In this document: piece after piece, positions 1 through 8,717 of the stretch
How the letters are laid out: each line of letters begins with the position of its first letter
Numbering within the stretch: the first letter of the stretch is position 1
Assembly (NCBI RefSeq): GCF_944393015.1
Contig: NZ_CALXYQ010000022.1
Coordinates: forward strand, 1 to 51,500
Reading direction: 5' to 3'
DNA: 51,500 nucleotides
Source: an uncultured Brachyspira sp.
GTDB taxonomy: Bacteria; Spirochaetota; Brachyspiria; Brachyspirales; Brachyspiraceae
Made by a program: the position numbers and the translations under genes
The notes under the pieces: generated by a model
Database searches by the model: none
Told to the model about the DNA's origin: nothing
Seen by the model: only the letters and a program-made list of their open reading frames with translations

Positions 1-228
1 CCTACTTGCTCTATAGAAAAAGGTAAAGTAGTAAAAGCTGTAATAGTAAGAGTAAAAAAAGAAGTTAGACGCCCTGACGGTTCATATATTCGTTTCGACG
101 AGAATGCTGCTGTTATAGTAGATGATAAGAAAGAGCCACGCGGTAAACGTATATTCGGACCTGTAGCTCGTGAACTTAGAGACAGAGGCTTTATGAAGAT
201 AGTATCACTTGCACCAGAGGTAATATAA
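1..228 (+). CDS. rplN: 50S ribosomal protein L14, C-terminal part
   Basis: This is the 3' part of the L14 gene; the window edge removes the start. Frame 1 is open from base 1 to the TAA at 226-228 and gives 75 residues, about the last 60 percent of a normal 122-residue L14. The stretches [20 protein letters not shown] and [20 protein letters not shown] are characteristic of L14, which binds 23S rRNA at the subunit interface. The rplX start follows two bases after the stop, as expected in the spc operon. Confidence 0.95.
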   Translation, partial: PTCSIEKGKVVKAVIVRVKKEVRRPDGSYIRFDENAAVIVDDKKEPRGKRIFGPVARELRDRGFMKIVSLAPEVI

Positions 229-230
229 TT

Positions 231-572
231 ATGATAAAGAAACAAGATTTAAGTAAGACAAAATACAAAGTAAAAAAAGGCGATACTGTTGAGGTAATAG
301 CTGGAGAGCAAAGCGGAGAACGCGGAGAGGTATTGTCTGTAGATAGAACAAGAGGCAGAGTTTTAGTAAAAAACATCAATATGGTTAAAAAAACTATGCC
401 TAAAAGCCAAGAGAATCAAAAAGGCGGAATAGTTGAGAAAGAAGCTTCAATACATATATCCAATGTAATGGTAGTAAACAAAGCAGGAAAAGCTACTAGA
501 GTTGGAAGAAAAGAAGTAGACGGTAAACTAAAAAGATATGCCAAAAAATCAGGCGAAGTTCTTGATAAGTAA
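231..572 (+). CDS. rplX: 50S ribosomal protein L24
   Basis: L24 is an early assembly protein of the large subunit that binds the 5' end of 23S rRNA. The 113-residue product has the KOW-type start (KKGDTVEVIAGEQSGERGEV, about residues 15-34) and the later GGIVEKEASIHISNV segment that are typical of the family. The length is a little above the usual 103-105 because of a lysine-rich tail. The ATG comes directly after the rplN stop. The gene lies between rplN and rplE, the conserved spc order. Confidence 0.97.
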   Translation: MIKKQDLSKTKYKVKKGDTVEVIAGEQSGERGEVLSVDRTRGRVLVKNINMVKKTMPKSQENQKGGIVEKEASIHISNVMVVNKAGKATRVGRKEVDGKLKRYAKKSGEVLDK

Positions 573-589
573 GTAGGAGAAAATAAATT

Positions 590-1153
590 ATGTCAGTATT
601 GAAAGATAGGTATGAAAACGAGATTAAACAGTCTCTTCTAAAAGATATGAATTTAAGCTCTACTATGGCTATCCCTAAAATAGAAAAAATCATAATCAAT
701 ATGGGAGTAACTCAGGCTGTAACAGACAAAAAATATGTTGATTCTGCTGTAGAAGAACTAAGCCAAATAGCAGGACAGAGAGCTGTTGTAACAAGAGCTA
801 AAAAGTCTATAGCTAACTTCAAATTAAGACAAGGTATGCCTATAGGCTGCAGAGTAACTTTAAGAGGCGAAAGAATGTATGACTTCTTAGAGAGATTAAT
901 ATTCATAGCATTACCAAGAGTAAGAGACTTCCAAGGTATTCCTAGAAGAGGTTTTGATGGTAATGGTAACTATAACTTAGGAATAAAAGAACATACTATA
1001 TTCCCAGAAATAAGTTTTGATAAAACAGATGCCGTAAAAGGCTTAAATATAACAATAGTAACTACTGCAGATAATGACGATATGGCACGCACTTTATTAG
1101 AAAGAGTTGGTTTGCCATTCCGTGCAGCACCTAAAAGTCAGGAGAATAAATAA
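590..1153 (+). CDS. rplE: 50S ribosomal protein L5
   Basis: L5 binds 5S rRNA and contacts the P-site tRNA. The product has 187 residues, close to the usual 179-180. Family stretches visible are [16 protein letters not shown] near residue 29, [19 protein letters not shown] in the middle, and [16 protein letters not shown] near residue 127. GTAGGAGA lies about 8 bases before the ATG. The TAA overlaps the ATG of rpsN by one base, so the two are probably translationally coupled. Confidence 0.97.
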   Translation: MSVLKDRYENEIKQSLLKDMNLSSTMAIPKIEKIIINMGVTQAVTDKKYVDSAVEELSQIAGQRAVVTRAKKSIANFKLRQGMPIGCRVTLRGERMYDFLERLIFIALPRVRDFQGIPRRGFDGNGNYNLGIKEHTIFPEISFDKTDAVKGLNITIVTTADNDDMARTLLERVGLPFRAAPKSQENK

Positions 1154-1338
1154 TGGCTAGATTGGCACTTAAAGTTAAAGCTACAAAAAAACAAAAATAT
1201 AAAACAAGACAATATAATCGTTGCCCAATATGCGGCAGACCTCGTGCTTATATAAGACAGTACAAGATGTGCAGAATATGTTTTAGAGATTTAGCAAATA
1301 AAGGTTTGATACCGGGCGTAACTAAGTCTAGTTGGTAA
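1153..1338 (+). CDS. rpsN: 30S ribosomal protein S14, zinc-binding type Z
   Basis: S14 sits in the 30S head. This is the short 61-residue zinc form: [20 protein letters not shown] carries the two CxxC pairs. No second, Cys-less S14 is present in the window. It starts inside the rplE stop codon (TAATG). The zinc-binding forms of S14, S4 and L36 all occur in this operon, which suggests that the cell makes zinc-dependent ribosomes as standard. Confidence 0.97.
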   Translation: MARLALKVKATKKQKYKTRQYNRCPICGRPRAYIRQYKMCRICFRDLANKGLIPGVTKSSW

Positions 1339-1354
1339 TTTAAGGAGAATATGA

Positions 1355-1756
1355 ATGAGTGTACATGATCCAATAGCAGATGCTTTAACTATAATAAGAA
1401 ATGGTTGTAGAGCAAAAAAAGAGGCTGTTACTATACCTTTTTCTACAAAAATGGAAAATATACTTGCAATTTTAAAGAAAGAAGGTTATATTAATGACTT
1501 CAAAAAAGTAGAAGTAAAAGATAAAAATTTCTTCCGCATAGAAATAGATTTGAAATATTATGAGGGAAGTTCAGTAATAGAAGGAATTCAAAGAGTATCA
1601 ACTCCGGGTTTAAGAGTTTATACATCAGTAGATACTATACCTCAAGTAAAAAACGGTTTCGGTATATCTGTAATATCTACAAGTAAAGGTGTAATGACAG
1701 ATAAAGAGGCTAGAAAAGAAAAAGTTGGCGGCGAAGTTTTATGCTACGTTTGGTAA
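1355..1756 (+). CDS. rpsH: 30S ribosomal protein S8
   Basis: S8 binds helix 21 of 16S rRNA. The 133-residue product begins MSVHDPIADALTIIRNG and ends with GISVISTSKGVMTDKEAR followed by GGEVLCYVW, both family hallmarks. An ATG four bases upstream (1351) is out of frame; TAAGGAG at 1341-1347 fits the start at 1355. Confidence 0.97.
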   Translation: MSVHDPIADALTIIRNGCRAKKEAVTIPFSTKMENILAILKKEGYINDFKKVEVKDKNFFRIEIDLKYYEGSSVIEGIQRVSTPGLRVYTSVDTIPQVKNGFGISVISTSKGVMTDKEARKEKVGGEVLCYVW

Positions 1757-1780
1757 TAAATTATTAAGAGGGTATTAATA

Positions 1781-2353
1781 ATGAGTAGATTAGCAAATAA
1801 ACCTATAGCGATACCTCAAGGCGTTGAAGTTAAGATAGACGGACATAAAGTAATCGTAAAAGGTAAAAGAGGGGAGTTGACAAGAGAGTTTTTTGATTAT
1901 ATAATATTTGAACTCGAAAATAATTCTCTTTGGGTTAAACCTCCTAAGATTGAAAGTACTGACGAGAAAGCTATTAAAGAAAATAAAGCTAAATACTCTG
2001 CACAATTAGGTTTAGTGTGGAAGCTTATTTCTAATATGATAGAAGGCGTTACTAACGGATATAAAAAAGTTCTTCAATTAGAAGGTACAGGTTATCGTTC
2101 TAATGTTCAAGGAGATACTATAACATTGCAATTAGGTTTTTCTAGTGATGTAAAAATGAAAATACCAGAAGGTATTAAAGTAACAGTTGAAAAAGATACT
2201 AAAATCACTATAGAAGGCAATGATAAAGAACAAGTAGGCGAGCTTGCTATGAATATCAAAAAGAAAAGACCTGTTGAGCCTTATAAAGGTAAAGGTGTTA
2301 GATTTGACGGCGAGCATGTAAAATATAAAGAAAGTAAAAAAGCTGCTAAGTAA
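1781..2353 (+). CDS. rplF: 50S ribosomal protein L6
   Basis: L6 lies near the factor-binding site of the 50S subunit. At 190 residues it is about ten longer than usual; the extra residues are a charged stretch (SLWVKPPKIESTDEKAIKEN, about residues 48-67) between the first sheet and the AQLGLVWKLISNMIEGV helix. The C-terminal EPYKGKGVRFDGEHVKYKES is typical of L6. The minus-strand ORFs over this region are shadows. Confidence 0.96.
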   Translation: MSRLANKPIAIPQGVEVKIDGHKVIVKGKRGELTREFFDYIIFELENNSLWVKPPKIESTDEKAIKENKAKYSAQLGLVWKLISNMIEGVTNGYKKVLQLEGTGYRSNVQGDTITLQLGFSSDVKMKIPEGIKVTVEKDTKITIEGNDKEQVGELAMNIKKKRPVEPYKGKGVRFDGEHVKYKESKKAAK

Positions 2354-2363
2354 GGGGTTTTTT

Positions 2364-2720
2364 ATGAGTTTAAGAGAAAAGATTAAAGCTCAACGCGAAA
2401 GAAGAAAAAGAAGTATACGTATAAAAATAGAAGGAAGCTCAGAGCGTCCAAGACTTACAGTTCATAAAAGTCTTAAATATGTATCTGCTCAAATAATAGA
2501 TGATAGCAAAGGTATCACTTTAGCATCAGCATCTTCTCAAGAAAAAGATTTAAAAAGCGGTAAGAATGTGGATATAGCTAAAGAAATAGGTAAAGTTTTA
2601 GCTACTAGAGCAAAAGAAAAAAATATAAGTGAAGTTGTATTTGACAGAAACGGATATATATATCATGGAAAAATAAAATCCCTAGCTGACGGTGCTCGTG
2701 AAGCAGGATTGAAATTTTAA
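2364..2720 (+). CDS. rplR: 50S ribosomal protein L18
   Basis: L18 binds 5S rRNA in the central protuberance. The 118-residue product has [20 protein letters not shown] followed by the C-terminal [20 protein letters not shown], both diagnostic, with the usual length. TAAGGGG precedes the ATG. It lies between rplF and rpsE, as in most bacteria. Confidence 0.97.
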   Translation: MSLREKIKAQRERRKRSIRIKIEGSSERPRLTVHKSLKYVSAQIIDDSKGITLASASSQEKDLKSGKNVDIAKEIGKVLATRAKEKNISEVVFDRNGYIYHGKIKSLADGAREAGLKF

Positions 2721-2731
2721 GGAGTATTACC

Positions 2732-3250
2732 TTGGCACACGATATAAATAACAACGAAGAAAAAAGTATGTATGAAGAGCGTCTAATAACTTTAAACAGA
2801 GTAGCTAAAGTTATGAAAGGCGGAAGACGTTTTAGATTTGCCGCTTTAATGGTTTTAGGCGATAAAAATGGTCATGTTGGTTTAGGTTACGGTAAAGCAA
2901 ACGAAGTACCAGATGCTATAAGAAAAGCTATAGAGCAAGCTAAGAAAAACATGATAGAAGTTAACTTAAAAGGTGAAACTATACCTCATAATACAGTTGG
3001 TGTATTTAGAAGCAGCAGAATAGTTATGAAACCAGCTTCTAAAGGTACAGGAGTTATTTCTGGAGGTCCTGCTCGTGCAGTATTAGAATTAGCAGGAGTT
3101 AAAAACATTCTTTCTAAGTCTTTAGGAAATAACAACTCTATGAACCTAGCTAAAGCTACTTTTGAAGGTTTAAAATCTTTGAAAACAGTAGAGTATATGG
3201 CTAATAAAAGAGGTGTAAGTATAGATCAAATTTATGGGAGGGCAGAATAA
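2732..3250 (+). CDS. rpsE: 30S ribosomal protein S5
   Basis: S5 acts in 30S accuracy. The start is TTG at 2732, chosen because AAGGAG lies about 7 bases upstream; the next in-frame ATG at 2768 has no such site. The product of 172 residues carries [18 protein letters not shown], then [20 protein letters not shown], which form the double-stranded RNA-binding part, and the C-terminal [16 protein letters not shown]. The stop overlaps the rpmD ATG by one base. Confidence 0.95.
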   Translation: MAHDINNNEEKSMYEERLITLNRVAKVMKGGRRFRFAALMVLGDKNGHVGLGYGKANEVPDAIRKAIEQAKKNMIEVNLKGETIPHNTVGVFRSSRIVMKPASKGTGVISGGPARAVLELAGVKNILSKSLGNNNSMNLAKATFEGLKSLKTVEYMANKRGVSIDQIYGRAE

Positions 3251-3429
3251 TGGCTAAAGTTGTAATAACATTAGTAAAATCTCCTATAGGCTATGAGAAA
3301 TCTCAAAGAGATACAGTTGTAGCTTTGGGTTTCAAAAAGGGCAAAAGAGTTGTAGAAAAAGAAGCAACTCCTCAAATAAATGGAATGATAAACAAAATAT
3401 CACATCTTCTTAAAGTAGAGTATAAGTGA
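3250..3429 (+). CDS. rpmD: 50S ribosomal protein L30
   Basis: This is a 59-codon gene in the TAATG overlap with rpsE. The product begins [20 protein letters not shown] and continues with [17 protein letters not shown], matching the short bacterial L30, a 50S surface protein. The TGA at 3427-3429 ends twelve bases before the preferred rplO ATG. Confidence 0.95.
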   Translation: MAKVVITLVKSPIGYEKSQRDTVVALGFKKGKRVVEKEATPQINGMINKISHLLKVEYK

Positions 3430-3440
3430 GGTTCTTAAAA

Positions 3441-3932
3441 ATGGCACAAGAAAATACAAAAATATTAAGAGCTCCTAAGGGATCTAGTAAAAAACGTCAT
3501 AGAGTAGGACGCGGACAAGGTTCTGGTTGGGGCTGTACTGCAGGCAGAGGTGATAAAGGTGCTCAGTCTCGTGCCGGTTACAGCAGAAGAGCTGGTTTTG
3601 AAGGCGGACAAATGCCTTTACATAGAAGAATTCCAAAAAGCGGATTCACTAATGCAGCTTTCAAAAAATGTGTAAATATTATAAATGTTGGTGATTTAGA
3701 TTCTATAGGCGGTAATGAAATCACAAGAGAAACTTTACTTCAAATGGGTTTCTTATCATCTAAGAGAGATTATATTAAACTTCTTTCTATGGGTGAAGTA
3801 AAAAATGCTGTTACTATAACAGTTGATATGGCTAGTAAAAAAGCTATAGAAAAAATAGAGAAATCTGGCGGTAAAGTTGTAATACATGAACGCAAAAAAT
3901 ATATTAGAAAGAAAGAAGATAAAAAGTCTTAA
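3441..3932 (+). CDS. rplO: 50S ribosomal protein L15
   Basis: L15 is a late-assembly 50S protein. It has the Gly/Arg-rich N-terminal extension (RHRVGRGQGSGWGCTAGRGD) and the GGQMPLHRRIPKSGF segment of the family. The frame is open from a GTG at 3426 inside rpmD, but the ATG at 3441 preceded by GTGAGG is the likelier start and gives 163 residues beginning MAQENTK. It is followed directly by secY. Confidence 0.93.
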   Translation: MAQENTKILRAPKGSSKKRHRVGRGQGSGWGCTAGRGDKGAQSRAGYSRRAGFEGGQMPLHRRIPKSGFTNAAFKKCVNIINVGDLDSIGGNEITRETLLQMGFLSSKRDYIKLLSMGEVKNAVTITVDMASKKAIEKIEKSGGKVVIHERKKYIRKKEDKKS

Positions 3933-3943
3933 GGTAAATTATA

Positions 3944-5284
3944 ATGTTGAAATCATTTGCTAATATATTTAGGGTACAAGAATTAAGAAGCAGAATCTTA
4001 TTTACTGTTATTGCTATATTAGTTTATAGAATAGGTAGTCATATTCCTACACCTGGTATAGATCCTACAGCATTGTTAGGTTTCTTGTCCTCATCTCAAG
4101 GCGGAGGAGGACTTTTAACTATAATGGATTTATTTTCAGGCGGTGCTTTATTTAGATTTTCTATATTAGCATTAGGTATTATGCCTTATATTTCTGCTTC
4201 AATTATAATGCAGCTTCTTGGTGTAGTTATTCCTGCTTTGGAAAGAATGCAAAAAGAAGGTGAGAGTGGTCGTAAAAAGATAAATCAGTATGTTAGATAT
4301 CTAACTCTTGTTCTTTGTATAGTACAATCTGCAGCTATGGCTAGTTGGATTCAGAGTATAAATGAAGGTGCTATGATATTTATGAATCCTGGTATAGGTT
4401 TCATACTTCTAGTGGTTGTAACAGCTACTGCTGGTACCATGTTCTTGATGTGGCTAGGTGACCAGATCACAGAACGCGGCCTTGGTAACGGTATATCTGT
4501 TATAATTTTTGCCGGTATTGTTGCTCGTATTCCTGCTGGTGTATATGATGTTATACAGAAGAGAGAAAGTGAATATTTGAATTCTTTAGTTATAGTTCTT
4601 TTCTTTATAATTTTCGCAATAGTAATATTCTGCGTAGTTTATGAAGAAAGCGGACAAAGAAGAATTCCTGTTCAGTATGCTAAAAGAGTTGTAGGCAGAA
4701 AAGTATTCGGAGCTCAATCAACTCATATACCTTTCAAAATCAACCCATCCGGTGTAATTCCTATAATATTTGCTTCAGCTTTAATGGCAATTCCTGCTCA
4801 AATAGCTAGCTTAACTAGAGGAGTTCAATGGAGATGGCTTGATGCATTGCTTAGATTCTTCTCTTATGGAAGTTGGGCATACATAATTCTTTATTGTTTA
4901 TTAGTTATAATGTTTGCCTATGTTTATACATCAGTACAGTTCAATCCTGATGATATAGCTGAGAATCTTAAAAAGTCCGGCGGTTTTATACCAGGTTACA
5001 GACCAGGTACTCAAACTGCAGAATATTTAAAGACTGTATTAAGCAGAATAACTATAGGCGGTTCAATATTCTTAGCAGCAATAGCTGTATTTCCGGATTT
5101 AATGTCTAAGATTCCTATATTTGCTCCTTTTAGAGGTACAAATGATTCGCTTGTTTATTTGATGGGTGGAACATCTGTAATGATTAGTGTAAGTGTTACT
5201 GTTGAGTTATTAAAACAAATAGAGTCCTATTTACAAATGCATAACTATGACGGCATATTAAAGAAATCTAAGGTGAGAAGGTAA
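3944..5284 (+). CDS. secY: Sec translocon channel subunit SecY
   Basis: SecY is the membrane pore of the general protein export pathway and works with SecE, SecG and SecA. The 446-residue protein has about ten hydrophobic segments. Family motifs include RIGSHIPTPGIDPTAL near residue 29, MPYISASIIMQL, GLGNGISVIIFAGI and the FNPDDIAENLKKSGGFIPG loop, with the C-terminal YDGILKKSK tail. It follows rplO by 11 bases. The adk and map genes that often follow secY are absent; infA comes next. Confidence 0.98.
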   Translation: MLKSFANIFRVQELRSRILFTVIAILVYRIGSHIPTPGIDPTALLGFLSSSQGGGGLLTIMDLFSGGALFRFSILALGIMPYISASIIMQLLGVVIPALERMQKEGESGRKKINQYVRYLTLVLCIVQSAAMASWIQSINEGAMIFMNPGIGFILLVVVTATAGTMFLMWLGDQITERGLGNGISVIIFAGIVARIPAGVYDVIQKRESEYLNSLVIVLFFIIFAIVIFCVVYEESGQRRIPVQYAKRVVGRKVFGAQSTHIPFKINPSGVIPIIFASALMAIPAQIASLTRGVQWRWLDALLRFFSYGSWAYIILYCLLVIMFAYVYTSVQFNPDDIAENLKKSGGFIPGYRPGTQTAEYLKTVLSRITIGGSIFLAAIAVFPDLMSKIPIFAPFRGTNDSLVYLMGGTSVMISVSVTVELLKQIESYLQMHNYDGILKKSKVRR

Positions 5285-5290
5285 TAAAAT

Positions 5291-5509
5291 ATGGCTGAAA
5301 GAGAAACTATAGAGGTAGAAGGTACTGTAGTAGAGCCTCTTCCAAATGCTACTTTTAGAGTAGAGTTAGAAAATGGTCATAGGATATTGGCTCATATATC
5401 AGGCAAAATGCGTATGAATTTTATTCGCATACTTCCTGGGGATAAAGTAACTATAGAAATGTCTCCCTATGATTTGACAAAGGGTAGAATAATTTATCGT
5501 TATAAGTAA
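5291..5509 (+). CDS. infA: Translation initiation factor IF-1
   Basis: IF-1 binds the ribosomal A site during initiation. The product has the standard 72 residues, with the S1-like OB fold. [20 protein letters not shown], then [17 protein letters not shown] and [12 protein letters not shown], are diagnostic. It starts 6 bases after secY and precedes rpmJ, the usual arrangement. Confidence 0.98.
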   Translation: MAERETIEVEGTVVEPLPNATFRVELENGHRILAHISGKMRMNFIRILPGDKVTIEMSPYDLTKGRIIYRYK

Positions 5510-5533
5510 TAAATTAAATGGAGATTAGTTACA

Positions 5534-5650
5534 ATGAAAGTAAAAAGTTCTATAAAAAAACGTTGTAATGACTGCCAAATAGTGAAGAGAAAAGGCGTCG
5601 TTAGAGTTATATGTAAGAAAAACCCAAGACATAAACAAAAACAGAAGTAA
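5534..5650 (+). CDS. rpmJ: 50S ribosomal protein L36, zinc-binding form
   Basis: The 38-codon ORF begins [20 protein letters not shown] and ends [12 protein letters not shown]. The Cys-x2-Cys, later Cys and His are the zinc ligands of the C+ form of L36. ATGGAGAT lies upstream of the ATG. L36 helps organise the 50S region near the peptidyl transferase. It sits between infA and rpsM, as in most bacteria. Confidence 0.96.
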   Translation: MKVKSSIKKRCNDCQIVKRKGVVRVICKKNPRHKQKQK

Positions 5651-5672
5651 TTAATTTAAGGAGATAATTAAT

Positions 5673-6062
5673 ATGGCACGCTTAATGGGTGTTGAAATAA
5701 GAAATAATAAAAGAATAGAAATAGCCCTTACTGATATATATGGTATAGGACGTACTCTTGCTCATGTTATTTGTGATAAAGCTAATATAGACTATTCTAT
5801 TAAAGCTAAAGATTTAACAGATGCACAAATTACTGCTTTAAGAGATGCTATAGAAGCCACTACTAAAGTAGAAGGTGATTTACGTACAGAGCTTTATAAT
5901 AATATAAAACGTTTGAAAGACATTCACTCATATCGCGGAATGCGTCATATTAAGAGGCTTCCTGTACATGGTCAACGCACTCGTACAAACTCTCGTAATG
6001 CTAGAGGTGGCGGTGCAAGAAAAGCTATTGCTGGTAAGAAAAAAGCACCAGGTAAAAAATAA
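5673..6062 (+). CDS. rpsM: 30S ribosomal protein S13
   Basis: S13 in the 30S head contacts the P-site tRNA and the 50S subunit. The 129-residue product begins MARLMGVEIRNNKRIEIALT and has YGIGRTLAHVI, then SYRGMRHIKRLPVHGQRTRT and the basic tail NARGGGARKAIAGKKKA. AAGGAGAT precedes the ATG. It begins the alpha-operon block rpsM-rpsK-rpsD-rpoA-rplQ. Confidence 0.97.
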   Translation: MARLMGVEIRNNKRIEIALTDIYGIGRTLAHVICDKANIDYSIKAKDLTDAQITALRDAIEATTKVEGDLRTELYNNIKRLKDIHSYRGMRHIKRLPVHGQRTRTNSRNARGGGARKAIAGKKKAPGKK

Positions 6063-6078
6063 TTAATGGGGGAGAATA

Positions 6079-6489
6079 GTGGCTACTCAAAAAGGTAAAA
6101 AAACTCTAAAAGATAAAAAAATTAAAAAAGATAGAAAAGTTGAAGCTTTTGGTATAGTACATATAAAGGCTAGCTTTAATAATACAATAGTTACTATAAC
6201 TGATAGAAATGGTGACACTCTATCATGGGCTAGTGCAGGTTTAGATGGAGATTACAAAAGTAGTAAGAAATCTACACCTTTCGCAGCACAAGTTGCTAGT
6301 GAAAAAGCATCTAAAAAAGCTTATGAAATGGGTGTAAGAGAAGTAGAAGTTTATGTTAAAGGTCCTGGAATGGGAAGAGAAAGCTCTATCAGAGCTGTTG
6401 AAGCTTCAGGTCTTAAAGTTAAACTTATCAAGGACGTTACTCCAATGCCTCATAATGGCTGCCGTCCTAGAAAAAGAAGAAGAATATAA
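6079..6489 (+). CDS. rpsK: 30S ribosomal protein S11
   Basis: S11 lies on the 30S platform. The start is GTG at 6079, preceded by GGGGGAGA. The 136-residue product has [18 protein letters not shown], then [19 protein letters not shown] and the C-terminal [18 protein letters not shown], which are near-invariant features. A basic lysine-rich N-terminal stretch of about 20 residues precedes the conserved fold. Confidence 0.97.
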   Translation: MATQKGKKTLKDKKIKKDRKVEAFGIVHIKASFNNTIVTITDRNGDTLSWASAGLDGDYKSSKKSTPFAAQVASEKASKKAYEMGVREVEVYVKGPGMGRESSIRAVEASGLKVKLIKDVTPMPHNGCRPRKRRRI

Positions 6490-6531
6490 TAGTTAATTAA
6501 GAATTGTATTAATAATAGGAGATAAATAATT

Positions 6532-7158
6532 ATGGCAAGATATAGAGATGCTAGTTGCAGATTATGTCGCCGAGAAAAAATGAAACTTATGTTGAAAGGC
6601 GATAGATGTCTTACTGCTAAATGTGCTATAACAAAAAAGAGAGATGTACCTGGTCCTGCTAACAGAAAAATGAAACAGTTATCAGAATATGGTATTCAGA
6701 TGAGAGAAAAACAGAAAGTTAAACGTATTTACGGCGTTTTAGAAAAACAATTTAGAAATTATTATCATGAGGCTATTCGTGTAGCTGGTGTATCCGGTGA
6801 AAACTTACTTAGATTATTAGAGCTTCGTTTGGATAATGTTGTTTACAGACTTGGATTTGCTAAAAGCAGAAATCAAGCTAGACAATTTGTAGCTCATGGT
6901 TTTATATCAGTTAATGGTAAAAGAATGACAGTTCCTTCTTATTGTGTTAAAGTAGGTGATAAAGTTTCCATCACTGAAAGAGGTAATACAGTAGCTGAAG
7001 TAAAAACTATAGTGGAAGGTTTAAAAAGTGAGTATGTTCCTGCTTGGTTGAGTTTAGATCTTTCTAATAAGACAGGTGAAATCGTAACTTTACCTATAAG
7101 AGAGCATATAGAGTATCCTATTAATGAACAGCTCATCATTGAGTATTATTCTAAGTAA
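6532..7158 (+). CDS. rpsD: 30S ribosomal protein S4, zinc-binding form
   Basis: S4 nucleates assembly of the 30S body and forms part of the mRNA entry channel. The 208-residue product starts MARYRDASCRLCRREKMKL; four Cys (CRLC, then C and C near residues 27 and 32) mark the zinc-binding form. The S4 RNA-binding domain is seen in LRLDNVVYRLGFAKSRNQAR, followed by VAHGFISVNGKRMTVPSY. AATAGGAGAT precedes the ATG. Confidence 0.97.
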   Translation: MARYRDASCRLCRREKMKLMLKGDRCLTAKCAITKKRDVPGPANRKMKQLSEYGIQMREKQKVKRIYGVLEKQFRNYYHEAIRVAGVSGENLLRLLELRLDNVVYRLGFAKSRNQARQFVAHGFISVNGKRMTVPSYCVKVGDKVSITERGNTVAEVKTIVEGLKSEYVPAWLSLDLSNKTGEIVTLPIREHIEYPINEQLIIEYYSK

Positions 7159-7188
7159 TGGAACTCTTTTATAAGGGGTATTTTAAGA

Positions 7189-8163
7189 ATGGCATTAAAA
7201 GAAATATTAGAATCTATTAGACATCCTCATAGAGTTACTTTTGAAAAGAAGGATTTAACTCCTACTTATGGTAAATTTATAGCTCAGCCTTTTGAGAGAG
7301 GATATGCGGTAACAGTTGGTAATGCTTTAAGAAGAGTACTATTATCTTCTATACCTGGTTATGCTATCACTACTATCAAAATTGATGGTGTTAGTAATGA
7401 ATTTGAAAATGTTCCTGGAATGAAAGAGGACACAATTGTTATGATTATGCATCTTAAAAATGTTGTGGTTTCTCTTCCTAGCCATATGGATACTAAAACT
7501 ATTCATATGAAAAAAGAAGGTCCATGTGTTATCACTGCTGGAGATTTGGTGGCTGATGATACTGAAGCTCAAGTGCATAATCCTGACTATTATATAGCTA
7601 CAATTGCTGAGGGATATACTTTTGAGATGGATATTCAAATTGAAGGCGGATACAGCTATGTGCCTGCTGAAATGAATATTGAATTATTAGAAGATATTAA
7701 TGCTATAGCTATAGATGCTATTTATTCTCCTATTGTAAGTGTAAAATATAATGTTGATCCTATCAGAGTGGGTCAGCGTATAGATTATGGTAAACTTACT
7801 CTTGAGATAGAAACTAAGGGTAATATAGCTCCTGATAAGGCTTTATCCCAAGCTGCTAAAATTTTAAGAGATAATTTAAAGCATTTTATGGATCCTGAAG
7901 AGGCTAATGGAGATGATGAAAAAATAGAAGAAACTCCTAAAGATTCTGTGCTTGATTCTCTTAAAGGCAAACATATTGAAGAGGTAGAATTCTCTGTTAG
8001 AACTGCTAATTTCTTAATGGCTTCTGATTTGAAAACTTTAGATAAAGTTGCTGTTAAAACTGATGCTGATTTATTAAGATTAATCGGTGCTAATGAAATG
8101 ATCATCGAAGAAATTAAAGAAAAGCTAGCTGAGTATAATGCTCATCTTGGTATGAGAGGATAA
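7189..8163 (+). CDS. rpoA: RNA polymerase alpha subunit
   Basis: The alpha subunit nucleates RNA polymerase assembly and contacts promoter UP elements. It has 324 residues. The N-terminal domain shows PFERGYAVTVGNALRRVLLS near residues 37-56; the C-terminal domain is seen in FSVRTANFLMASDLKTLDKV and the LLRLIGANEMIIEEIKEKL helix-hairpin-helix. The linker is acidic (about residues 232-252). It lies between rpsD and rplQ. Confidence 0.97.
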   Translation: MALKEILESIRHPHRVTFEKKDLTPTYGKFIAQPFERGYAVTVGNALRRVLLSSIPGYAITTIKIDGVSNEFENVPGMKEDTIVMIMHLKNVVVSLPSHMDTKTIHMKKEGPCVITAGDLVADDTEAQVHNPDYYIATIAEGYTFEMDIQIEGGYSYVPAEMNIELLEDINAIAIDAIYSPIVSVKYNVDPIRVGQRIDYGKLTLEIETKGNIAPDKALSQAAKILRDNLKHFMDPEEANGDDEKIEETPKDSVLDSLKGKHIEEVEFSVRTANFLMASDLKTLDKVAVKTDADLLRLIGANEMIIEEIKEKLAEYNAHLGMRG

Positions 8164-8204
8164 GAGAATAATATAAAAGTTAATAAACTTTCAAGGATAG
8201 TAAA

Positions 8205-8591
8205 ATGAGACATAGAGTTACAGTAAAAAAATTTAATAGAACAAGTGCACATAAAAAAGCTATGCTTTCTAATATGCTTACTTCTCTTTTTAAATATGAA
8301 AAAATAGAAACTACTAAAGAAAAGGGTAGAGCTATTAAGCAATTAGCTGATAAAATAATTTATAGAGCTAAAGTTGATAATGTTCATAATAGAAGAACTG
8401 TAGCAAAGTATGTTAAAGATAAAACAATACTTGCTAAACTCTTCAAAGATATAGCTCCTAGATATGCTGGTAAAAACGGCGGTTATGTAAGAAAAATTTT
8501 ATCATACAAGAGATTCGGTGATGCTGCTGACATGTGTGTTGTTATGCTTTGCGAATCTGATAGCAATTCTGCTAAAACTGAAAATAAATAA
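8205..8591 (+). CDS. rplQ: 50S ribosomal protein L17
   Basis: L17 lies near the peptide exit tunnel. The 128-residue product begins MRHRVTVKKFNRTSAHKKAM and has MLTSLFKYEKIETTKEKGRA and the C-terminal YVRKILSYKRFGDAADM, all typical. TCAAGGATA precedes the ATG. It is the last gene of the ribosomal cluster; rho begins 127 bases after its stop. Confidence 0.97.
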   Translation: MRHRVTVKKFNRTSAHKKAMLSNMLTSLFKYEKIETTKEKGRAIKQLADKIIYRAKVDNVHNRRTVAKYVKDKTILAKLFKDIAPRYAGKNGGYVRKILSYKRFGDAADMCVVMLCESDSNSAKTENK

Positions 8592-8660
8592 ATTAAAAAT
8601 AAATTAAATCAAGTTTATAAATCTAATATAAGCAAATTAAGATAAATATTATATCGTGTA

Positions 8661-8684
8661 GTTATAGCGAGTATTCGCTATAAC
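8661..8684. promoter_or_regulatory. Perfect 10-bp palindrome upstream of rho
   Basis: GTTATAGCGA at 8661-8670 and TCGCTATAAC at 8675-8684 are exact inverted complements separated by four bases, GTAT. The palindrome ends 33 bases before the rho ATG. No T-run follows, so it does not look like an ordinary intrinsic terminator. It could be an RNA hairpin in the rho leader or a DNA operator. Confidence 0.6.
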
Positions 8685-8717
8685 TTGGCATGATTATTGT
8701 TTATCGAAGGAATTATT

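Noticed and set aside
3250-5534. The lack of adk and map between secY and infA as an unusual loss
   Set aside because: This variation is common across bacteria, and both genes may lie elsewhere in the genome.
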